Shown here: in pieces, positions 55,001-64,000 of the stretch | Position numbering within the stretch: the first letter of the stretch is position 1 | Layout: each line of letters opens with the position of its first letter | Assembly: GCA_009602735.1 (NCBI GenBank) | Contig: WELA01013861.1 | Span: 6,599-70,598 of the forward strand | Direction: 5' to 3' | DNA: 64,000 nt | Origin: Mesotaenium endlicherianum | Taxonomy: Eukaryota; Streptophyta; Zygnematophyceae; Zygnematales; Mesotaeniaceae | Program-made: the position numbers and the translations under genes | Notes under the pieces: model-generated | Databases searched by the model: none | What the model was told of the DNA's origin: nothing | The model's input: only the letters and a program-made list of their open reading frames with translations

Positions 55001-57915
55001 AGCTTTGGCGGGGTGAGCAAGAAGTACCGCGAGCGCGCGCGCTCCATCGTGTTCAACCTCAAGGACCGCTCCAACCCCGAGCTGCGCGCGCGCGTGGCGG
55101 GCGGCCAGATCAGCCCCCAGGAGCTGTGCGGCATGACGGCGGACCAGCTGGCGTCCAAGGAGCTGTCGCAGTGGCGCAGCGCCGTGGCGGAGGAGGCCGC
55201 GCAGCTCAAGGTGCTGCCGGACGCCGACCTCACGGCCGCGCTGTTTGTGAAGAAGACCCACAAGGGCGAGGTGGAGCTGCACCTGCCCTCTGGCAACTTT
55301 GCGCCTGCCGCTCCACCTGACCCCCTCGTGGAGGAGGCCACCTCGTTGCTCACGTCGCCCTCCGCCAAGCTAGAGAGAGCAGACAGCCGTGGCAGTGGTG
55401 GTGGCGCTGGAGGTGCCGACGAAAGCAACAGCAGGTCGCTGGATGGTGAGATGGCACAGGGTGAGGGGAAGGGCTCAGGAGAGCCTGCGGAGAAAGCGCC
55501 AGCTGTCCTTTCTATGGACGAATATGTTGAAGCCGGTGGTGGGTCTCCGCTTGAGGGCGAGGAGGGCCACCCCCAGCAGCAGCGGGCGGAGGAGGAGGAG
55601 TACAATCCCGAGCGGGAACCTGCAGGAGACAGTGATGACGAAATCTCCTATTCACCACCTGACAGCCCCGAGGGTGTAGGTGGGGAAGGAGGCGGAGGCA
55701 TTCTGCCTCCTTTGGCTCCCACGTCTACAACAGCTGAGGGGGAAGCTGGCGTGCAGAAGCAGCAGCAGCAGGTGGGGGAGGGGGAGGGAGAGGAGGTGGA
55801 CGACATCCAGGGTGGTGGTGGGAAGGTGGTGTGGGCGGGGCGTGTGGCGTTCACTAGCTCCCATCTGTCCAGTGTCAAGATGCTCCATTGCAGGTGAGAA
55901 TGTGGTACCTTTTTCTGCCACTTGCATGCAGTGGGATGCTCGCTGCCTGCCTGCCTGCCTGCCTGCCCAGGGAGGCTGAGTATGAGTGTGAAGCGTGGGG
56001 TGGTGGTGGTGGCAGCGGAGAGAGGGTGAGCATGAAGGGGCGGCTGCCCGGCGCGGTGGAGCTCAAGGGGCGCGTGAAGCTGGCGGACCTGGACACCTAC
56101 CTCACGCAGCTGCGCTCCTCCCGCTCCCGCTCCGTCACTGTAAGCGGTCACCTTGAGCTTTTTGAGCTGTCGCTATCTTGTCAGTGTCGCGGTGGCAGCT
56201 GGCAGGCAGGCACGAGCACTACTAGAATAGCAGGGCGACGATGATGGCAATGAATGGTCGCCGTGTGCATTGTGTGCAGGTGGTGTCAGTGGCGGCCGAT
56301 GGCGGAAAGCAGCAGCCCGAGGACGAAGTCGCTGTCAAGGAGGTGTGTGTGCCCTTCTAACTTTCCTGTTGCAGCCTCTTGCTGCTTGCAAGCTGTCACA
56401 TGAGCATCTCTCCTCTAGGCTGTCCCCTGCTTCGCCACTGCAAGTCCACTCGGGCAGACTCGCCTGGCCAAGCAGGCAGAGCGCGCTCCAGTGTTGAGTG
56501 CGGTGCCTGCTGCCTGCTCATCTGCTTCTCTGCTTGGTGACTGACCCTGGTGGCGGTAATGGTCACTGCGTGTGTGTCTGTGTCTGTGTGTCCATGTGTG
56601 GCTGTGGCTGTGGCTGTTGCAGGCGGCAGAGCAGTATGAGAAGGGCGGGCGCACCGGCTATGCGGAGCCGGCAGTGGGCGTGGAGCTGTACCTTGTGCCC
56701 GCGGCGGGCCAGGCCCTGAGCCTCCTGCACTCCCATGGCCACTGCCTGGACACTCTCACCCCCACCACTGGCCCCGCCCCCGCCCCCAGCCTGCTGGGCG
56801 TGATTGTGCGCAGGGTCAGCCCAGGGGCGTCCAAGCCTGGACTGCTGGAGCCCACCACGCTGCCAAGCCCCTCTCACGCAAAAAGGCATCATCATCAGGC
56901 CCGAGATGAGCGCAACAGCAGCAGCAGGAGGGGCCAGGAGTCTCGTGTGGTGCTGTTGCAGAGCGCAGGCAACGGTGCCGCTGCTAGTCCCACCAGAGAC
57001 TCTGCTCCCGCCGCCAGCGGCTCTCCCGGAGCTCGCTCAGCCCCTGACCCACGCCGCCCGATGAGGGATCCACGTCGCACGGGGACCTCGTTGCCAGCAG
57101 TGCAGGCTATGTCCGGACTCCTGCAACCAAGTGCAGGTGCGGGTCATGAAGGGCAGCCGGAGCACCTGCCAACTTCTTTGCAGCAGCAGCAGCACAATGG
57201 GCAGCCGTTTCCTGCACCAGCACCGCAGCAAGTGACGAGTAGAGTAGTATCGAGGGTGCAGGAGCAAGACGACCTGCCTGAGTTTGACTTTGACGCTTCT
57301 GCTGCACCCAGGCTGACTTCGAGGCTCGCCGGACCGCCACTGCCGCATCAAGGGGCTGGCCCCGTGCACTTCCTGTCTGCCGCGCATCCGGGCCGAGATG
57401 CACCACCGCCATCAGCTTTTCCACCGGGGTTCGGTCCTCGGCCGCCGCCTGCCCACGGCTTGGCTGTTGCATCATCTTCAGTAAATAACGTTTATAGCCA
57501 TGGACCAGGCAATTCTGCTCCTGCACATGCTTTCTTACCGCCTCCTCCTGCAGTTCCACAGGTTAATTTTGCCGACTTTCGGGCTCGTCCTCCTCCGCCT
57601 CAGACCGCCAGCCCATATGCAGCATATGATAGCCAGGCGCCTCGGAACCATGAAGCCGATGCTTTAGGAATGAGGCATTTACCAAGTCCAAGTGGACATT
57701 TCCAGCACGTACTGAGGGGTCCAATGCATCATCCATCTCATCATGACCCCGTGCGAGTCGAAGGTCACCAATATAACAAACAAAACCCTTATCCGGCACT
57801 TCCACCCGTTATGAGAGGGGAGTCCCATCAACTCGACACCAGACTTGTGCATGCTGATTGGCCTCGGCCGCCGCCCCCACCACCACCACAACATGGTAGA
57901 CAACATGGCTGGTAG
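52077..57915 (+). CDS. PHD-TFIIS central-SPOC protein (Bye1/DIDO/PHF3 type)
   Basis: Nine exons: 52077-52280, 52494-52569, 52679-52797, 53119-53439, 53691-53885, 53999-55893, 55971-56139, 56280-56342, 56623-57915; 1444 residues. PHD finger C30-C32-C45-C54-H59-C62-C78-C81, with a longer spacer than usual between the third and fourth Cys. Near 430 a small Cys motif, CARPGCSSAALQGQWYCSAEC, as next to PHD fingers in DIDO and CXXC1. Residues about 538-714 carry the TFIIS central domain (VRQKLRENLAAAL; RARSIVFNLKDRSNPELRAR; MTADQLASKELSQWR), which docks on RNA polymerase II. Residues about 914-1080 form a SPOC domain (VVWAGRVAFTSSHL ... GVELYLVPAAG ... LLGVIVRR), known to bind phosphorylated polymerase tails. 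The C-terminal 360 residues are Pro/Gln-rich and end in HGRQHGW. Likely a nuclear regulator of elongation. The exon 4 acceptor (TATGTAG) is weak. Confidence 0.88.
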
Positions 57916-60900
57916 AAAGCTATGCCCATCAAGTATCTCTAGTCCACAGTAAAGGGAGGTTACAATGAGCTCCGTAAATTTCTTAGGTGCAAGTACTGGC
58001 CTACTTGATAAGCATTCGCACACTTCATAGGTGCAGGTCCCTGCCTACCTATTTGGCATACTTATTAGAGCTTACCTGTCTTTTCACAAACTTATTTTCT
58101 TTTGCACCCCTACATTTCCATGTCTTTAGGGTTTCGTCCGCTTGTATTGGTATGGTGAGTTGACACTCCACAACATCCGTCTTTGATGTGAAATGATGGC
58201 GAATGAGAATGTGATCGTGGCATTTATTGAAGCAACGTGGCAAATTTGCTCTTACAAATTGACCACAAAACTTACGCTACAAATCAATCAACAATTCCAC
58301 CATGGTCCGCGCCTGAAGACAATTATGTGCAGCACACACGGCCAGCCAGAAAGCAAGGGTCGGGCATAGCTGCAAACCTGTGTTTTTGCGCGCTACCTTT
58401 CTCACAAATCAGTCTATGCTTTCGTACAAAATTCATGCCTCCTCTCATGATCTTTTTTCCAGCTATGTTGCGATCCAGGCAATTAAGCATTGCCATGGTT
58501 GCTCATGACGGTGCTCAAGAAAGAATATTGTGTCCTCAAAAAACACAAAGATGAATGAAGAGCTGCATCTTGGTGCATCTCGCTTTCTAACCTTGTGCAA
58601 TAAACCCCCTTTCTTTAAGCCCGTTGGTACCTCACACATGTATAGACCACCCTTGTACAATTTTCAGTGCAATACTTGAAACTTGTAAGTACTACAAACT
58701 ACGCGCCTCTCATAAATATTATATGAGGACAAATGTGATTAAAGCTTTGAATCGCCACCACAATCCAATAGCATGAAGTATTGTAGGTGAACGTTATCTG
58801 TCCATCACGTGAACCTTTTGAACGATTACATTGTGAACATATATTGAATTGTCTGCATGCAGCCAATGTGTAGCACATTTTAACATGTGCATTTTGACCA
58901 CATAATAAAGGGTCTTCATTTTTGCAACCCCATAATCTCATAAATCGAGCATGCAACTTCAACAATTTTGACAATTGTTTTGGACCTCACTTACCATGAC
59001 AATTAGAGTAAGTGGTAGAAAACAAATTGAACATTAGTGAAGGGTGGGGGCAAGACGACAAATGATTCACTTTCAAAATTTTCTTGTTGACCTTCAATAG
59101 TTTTTATGGGGCAACCGAAGTTTCCCTCAAGTTAATTTTCCAACCGGTCGAACTAGGTTACTAACACATTATACGGGCGCGACAAGCAAGCTTTGCCCGA
59201 TGCAATCTCACGCACACAGGTCCAACATTGGCCCCATACAATCATCAAGTACACAAGCATAACGCACTCGAGGTTCGCACTTAACAAGCATACACATCAC
59301 CTCAAACTCACTTTTCCACCTCAGTGCGAGTTTCTGCTCTATTTTAACGCCAACTCCCATACAATGTCTTTCATTGCCCAAGTATTAACCAACTCTAACA
59401 ACGTTACCCTATTCATCGCTTTGGCGTCTGGCCGGTGCTAGCCTTGACTATTGTCATAAAGCACCAACTAAGCTCGGCCCACGCACCGCGCCCATTCAGG
59501 CACTGCTAGACTCCCTTCAACCTATAGTACTTGTAGGTCAATTCAATTACTAATAGCCTAAATAATCCTTCATAGATTCACTTATTGGCAGTTGACATAC
59601 GCTAGTTGTCCCTTCGTCTCACCCACTGGGCCAAGCTAACTATAACCCTTCACTTGGCTAGTGTTTCAGGAAGGAGCCCCACCGTCCTCCCTGCTCGTAT
59701 CTAATCTCTATCGTACCCCATCTCGCCAGCCACCCAATTCGACTAGGAGTGGCGTAACCTGACTCCCACCATTCGGCTTCAGCTGCTACACCGTCTTGTT
59801 AAACGGGCCACTGTACTTAAGCTAAAGGATAGAATCAACTTGACCTTTCAGGTTTCTCGTCACCTACTCTCTCGGCTCGATAGTCGACCTACGCCTGCCT
59901 TGTCAATCTAACCTGTTGCTTGGCTGGTCTGCACACTCAGCCTGGCAATCTAACTTGTCATCCATACTTTCCATCTCTCGGTATTGCATATTTTAGGCCA
60001 AAGACGTGCACACCTAAGAGCCTCTAGTGCTAGTGCCTAGCTGCATGTGATTCTAACATTAAGTAAGTATTGCTAATACTTGGAACAAGAGCCACGTAAC
60101 GTCTGCTACCCAAACCGTTACCTTAGATGTAGTTGATGTATGATAGATATAATATAGGTATAGCTGAAAACATTCAATTAATGTATGATAGATAAATATA
60201 GTAAAGTACTAAAGGTATGGTTGAAAGTTTAGTAGTCAACGAATATAGGAGTTGGCCTGTCCCAAGTCTCTTGCATGTGTCTGAATGTATTGACTTAGCA
60301 CCTCCCTTATACAAACGGCAACAAAGAGGATACTATAGTCGTATTCGTCATTATGCGTACCAATCCTTCCATGCCTTTCCATAATGCTTATGCACACTAT
60401 TAATACTCCAAACTTGAGCTCCTCTACTGTTTTTGAATTGTAAGCTAAGTGAATGGTTTTAGAACAACCACTACACATAGGCTTTTGGCAGAGTGTTGTG
60501 TTTTGCACTTTGGATCTCTAATTTATACATGAAAGGCAATGACGATTGTGCAGACCAATATCTTTGATGTGGTATTTGCATACTTTTCTGAATTCTATCT
60601 TTACGCACTTCAAAGGTAGATTGACTTCTATCCACCTATAGCGTAGTATTCCATATCCGACATAGCACCAAGTTTATGAAGTGAAAGATGATGTAAAGCA
60701 CAAGTAGTTTTGACGTTTTGTGCATCCACTCACCACTGCAATATTTCTGAAGGACATACTACCTTCAACGTGGAGTTATCTTTTCCTTGCGGATCACTTA
60801 CTTTCTTGCAACTAGGGCTTCGCGCACTCGCATTATATGCGTGACACTGGTCACCACTACCATTGGGCGTAGTGCTTTGTTGTGCTCACCAGGTTTATAA

Positions 60901-62030
60901 GCACTTAAGGCCATAGTACAAAGATAGTAGGATATTAATATTTATTGTACGACTTCTATTTCTCATGTGAGAGTAATTGGAAACCACTACCTTTTGACAA
61001 CATATTCCGTTATTTTGTCGTGCCACTGTGTCTCAATTAAGCACTTGAACAATGTCCTTTGTACCAATACCCATTGTATGAAAGTTCTTCATTTGCATAC
61101 AAATAAGATTCTCTCATTATGGTGGGAGATATTTTTGCACTATTTTTAGGTGTGGTATTCCGTTTGCTTGGTTGTCGTTGATGTCTATGCACTTGAAAGT
61201 GTTTACATTACCACTACTTATTGTAGGTGTAACGTTTTTGGTTCTTATGTGAAGTCCATTTAACCTTCAAGGGCGTGCTGTCTCGTTTAGATGCGTATAA
61301 AATCATCTACTTACTTGCTCCTCTAGTTGGAGACGTTTTTGCGTACAACTACCTGTGTTACTGTTCCTTTTTTTTGTGCTGTTCAAAACTTTGAAGTGCA
61401 TGGAAGAGATACTTCTGCGTACGACTAATGTTCCGTCGTTCGCGTATCACTGGCTTTCCTGCAGTGGAGGTTAGGGTTTGCGCCTACGACCGCTTTTAGC
61501 TGATTGTCATACTCCAACCATGTAGATTTCCACAGTGAGAAAATGGTCCTATATACCTGTACCTTTGACATACGGTTGCCAACTGTCGCCATCAGTTGCT
61601 GTATATCGTTGCACTCGTTGCATACCACAGAATTTGGGGTAGCGAAGCATCACGACATCTTGTCCGCGGACGACCGTGTGCGACGGTGAGAGCAGTTGAA
61701 TGTTTCAAGTCATTTCAAGTCGTTTTTAAAGTACCTGTTGTGACGCACTACACGTGATGTGCAGGAGTGAATAATGACCCCATGCTTCGTACAGCAGAAT
61801 TCCCAGCACGTGCCGCCGAAATTGGTCGAACAACACTGGTAGTGGATAAGCTTGTGCCATGCATGTACACGAGGGTTACAATGCAATCCATTGTTCTTGC
61901 GCAGAAAAAATTCTCAGAGGCGCTCTGTCCTAGCATGTCTTTCCGTTGACACAGATAACTACTTTTGTATGAAAGATTTGTCTTGATACTTCAGGACCAG
62001 GGAGATAAGGCTCGCTTGATATACGACGAC
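57916..62030. other. Long intergenic region
   Basis: About 4.1 kb, more AT-rich than the flanking genes. No gene recognised. Near 60120-60230 an ATGTATGATAGATA-type unit is repeated. From about 60,480 to 61,280 the words CCACTAC, CACTT-AAGG and GTGGTATTCC return in a similar order, possibly a decayed repeat. The right end should hold the promoter of the MFP1-like gene. Confidence 0.4.
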
Positions 62031-64000
62031 ATGGCTTTGCTGAGTGGAAATGTTGGTGGGCTGCTGCTGGTGCCTGTAGCTGGCGATTGTAGAGGCCTTT
62101 CATCACTAAAGCAACAAATTCTGTTGCAACCTGTTGCCGAATGTCCTCGGCGGCAATTAAAGAATACATGTGTCCGCTGTAGCAGCAACGCGGACAGGAA
62201 TGGCAATATTGATAGTACAGGGTCAGCGCAACAGTCGTCTGCGTCTCGGAGGACGGTCTTGGGAGGCGCTGCAGCATCTTTTTCCACATTGTATGCAAGA
62301 ATAGCAAGCGCGGCCGCTGGGAGGGCTGCTGTGGCTGAAGACACAACAACAACGGGTGCTTTCTTGTAGCCCAACTATTTACAAAGTTTGCATCGGTGAT
62401 GCTTTATTGGAACCTATGGAAGGGTGTGTCATTTTCTCGTCAACAAACTGAACATTCAATCCTTTTACTGCTTACTTTGTCCACAAATTGGATCCTGAGT
62501 TTCTACATCTTGGGAATGTATGTGGTTGATTTTGCAGAATCAGAGCGCATGCGCCGCGACATGTTACGTTCCATAGAGAACCGCGTCAAAGCCAATCAAG
62601 AAGCCAGAGCCAAAGCGCTTCTAACTGCTTCTGCGCCGCCCCAACCTCTTGCTTCGAGCACCCCTCCACCAGCCCCTTCCGCCACTCTTGCTGCCGCAGC
62701 CCCAGTCCCAGCCCCAGCCCCTGCCCCTGCTCCTCCTGCAGCCTCTGCACCAGCCCCTGCCCCTGCCCCTGCCCCTGCTCCTGCTCCAGCTGTAGCCCCT
62801 GCCCCTGCTGCAGCCCCTACCCCAGCCCCTCCCGCACAGCAACCTCTTGTCGCTCAATTGCCCCCACAGCCTAGTGCTCCTCCTCAAGCTGCTGCCTACC
62901 CTGCGCCAGCGTCTCCTCCGCCTCCGCCTCCACCTCCACCCCCACCTCCTGCTGCGGTTTCTCCTCCTCCTCAGGCTCCGGCGCCTGTCCCCAGGGCCAC
63001 ACAGGCCTCTTCGCCTCCTATCCGTGCGCCTGCGCCTGCGCCTGCGACATTGGGGGTGAGTTTCTTGTGCCCTGCCTGCCTGTTTGCTGTCATTGACGTA
63101 CTTCAACACAAGTTGGTCACTCCTCACCTGCCTCCTCCCTGCTGGGCCACAGTTTCCGGGAGAGAGAAAGCAAGCACGCAGCATACACACAGCCGCTCGA
63201 CTGCTTCTGATGCACCTCTCTCTCATGCTGCTGCTGCACAGGCAAAGGGAGCGGGAGCAAGTGCGGGAGACGGATCTATGCTGGGGCGCCTGGAGGGCCT
63301 CACCAAGCTGAGCCTTGCGGCCGTGCCCGCCACCGCCGCCCTCCTGGGTGGCCTCTTTCTGCGTGAGCGCTCGGCCAAACACAACACTCGGCAGTCCTTG
63401 CTCCAGGTGTGTATCTGGGGTCATCTCTCTCTCTCTCTCTCTCCCCCCTTTCAAGCACAACTTGCCTCCACGTCTGCCAACAGGGTTTGCAAGTGCTCCC
63501 CATCCCACAGTTAGAGAAAGTCTTGTAGGTGACTCACTGCCTCTGGTCTTATTGTCTGTGGTTTGGGGGGGGGGGGAGAGAGGGCAGGCGGAGGCAAAGG
63601 CGAAGGAGGTGAAGAAGGCGCTGGAGGGCGAGCGGGAGCAGCTGTCCACAAAGCTCTCGGGGTCCCGCCAGTGGGCGCAGCAGCTGGAGAAGCAGCTCTT
63701 CTCCCAGCAAGCCCAGGGCCAGGAGCTGAAGCAGCAAGTGGAGGCGCGCGAGGATGCGGCGTCGCAGCTGAGGCGCCAGCTGCAGGCGGAGGAGGCCACG
63801 CGGCAGCAGGCAGAGAGCGCGCTGGCGGCGGAGCAGAGCGCGGTGCAGGAGCTGGTGCAGCGCGCGGGCGGCCTGGAGAGCAGCCTGCGCAAGGCCCACG
63901 AGCGCAGCACGCAGCTGGAGGGCGCGCTGGCGCAGGCCGAGGCGCGCGGCACCCAGCTGACAGCCAACCTGGCGCACTCGCAGGCCACGGTGGGGTCCCA
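62031..64000 (+). CDS. MFP1-like plastid coiled-coil protein (5' part)
   Basis: Exons 62031-62355, 62538-63055, 63242-63406, 63588 to the window end (continues). The start at 62031 (GACATGG) gives a transit-like N-terminus, MALLSGNVGGLLLVPVAGDC, then a twin-arginine signal SRRTVLGGAAASFSTL (residues about 74-90), as used for thylakoid import. Exon 2 begins E-SERMRRDMLRSIENRVKAN and continues with about 130 residues of Ala/Pro. Exon 3 carries a membrane segment, LSLAAVPATAALLGGLFL (about 304-321). Exon 4 is a continuous coiled coil (VKKALEGEREQLSTKLSGSR and onward). This order resembles plant MFP1, a thylakoid protein that binds plastid nucleoid DNA; identity rests on architecture rather than residue-level proof. 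All splice phases agree. Confidence 0.65.

Noticed and set aside
53806-55605. 599-codon open frame on the minus strand
   Set aside because: Lies antisense to exons 5-6 of the PHD-TFIIS-SPOC gene. GC-rich codons without stops produce it; its Ser/Ala-rich product has no domain.
60480-61280. Possible satellite with a unit of roughly 100-150 bases
   Set aside because: Shared words recur, but spacing is irregular and similarity too weak to define a unit without a dot plot.
62621-63988. 455-codon minus-strand frame
   Set aside because: Antisense to the Ala/Pro and coiled-coil exons of the MFP1-like gene; Arg/Cys-rich shadow.
1-64000. CRISPR arrays, bacterial operons, riboswitches
   Set aside because: No regularly spaced identical repeats with unique spacers and no ribosome-binding-site/operon pattern; introns and LTR elements show eukaryotic DNA.
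1-64000. tRNA and other small RNA genes
   Set aside because: None could be supported by eye; the tRNA-like strings found are retrotransposon primer sites. A covariance-model scan would settle this.

Overview
The window looks like nuclear DNA from a green-lineage eukaryote, most likely a green or streptophyte alga; I cannot name the genus. Reasons: spliced genes of plant type (a plastid MFP1-like coiled-coil protein, and an INO80 subunit B that combines PAPA-1 and HIT-finger segments as in plants), chromodomain Ty3/gypsy retrotransposons primed by initiator-tRNA-Met, and GC-rich genes full of Gln, Ala, Ser and Glu runs. No bacterial operon, rRNA or CRISPR array was seen. All intron and exon limits below were worked out by reading frame, splice consensus and family conservation, not by transcript data.

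The window has two compartments. Positions 1 to about 32,500 are a nest of mobile elements, nearly all on the minus strand: a young but inactivated chromovirus (Gypsy-1, 114-6197); a 5.6-kb LTR element without recognisable genes (6601-12230), inserted with a perfect 5-bp target duplication inside a gag-bearing element (element E, copy 1); decayed Gypsy-1 family pieces (15.5-17.0 kb); a second element E copy (about 17.0-21.8 kb) that shows the unoccupied insertion site and contains a 515-bp assembly gap; a decayed Gypsy-3 (21.8-26.3 kb); a relic that pairs a gag-like region with a cytosine-C5 DNA methyltransferase-like domain (26.7-29.7 kb); and a 950-bp Mutator-like inverted-repeat element with a 9-bp target duplication (31,556-32,505).

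From 33.4 kb to the right edge there are six cellular genes: (1) a family I inorganic pyrophosphatase-like protein that has lost most catalytic residues and carries a long poly-Gln/Ser tail (33,469-36,488, +); (2) an acidic Glu-Pro repeat protein of unknown function (37,773-41,931, -); (3) CTNNBL1, a spliceosome-associated armadillo-like protein, complete in seven exons (43,221-46,135, -); (4) INO80 complex subunit B, seven exons (46,702-50,716, +), divergent from CTNNBL1; (5) a PHD-TFIIS central-SPOC protein of the Bye1/DIDO/PHF3 type, nine exons (52,077-57,915, +); (6) the 5' part of an MFP1-like plastid protein with a twin-arginine signal (62,031 to beyond 64,000, +).

Genes 3, 4 and 5 all act in the nucleus on splicing, chromatin and RNA polymerase II, but nothing indicates an operon; their adjacency is probably incidental apart from the shared promoter space between 3 and 4. 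The most notable observations are the degenerate pyrophosphatase, the methyltransferase-like retroelement relic, the ATGA gag stop/start overlap conserved in both element E copies, and the precisely resolved nested insertion.
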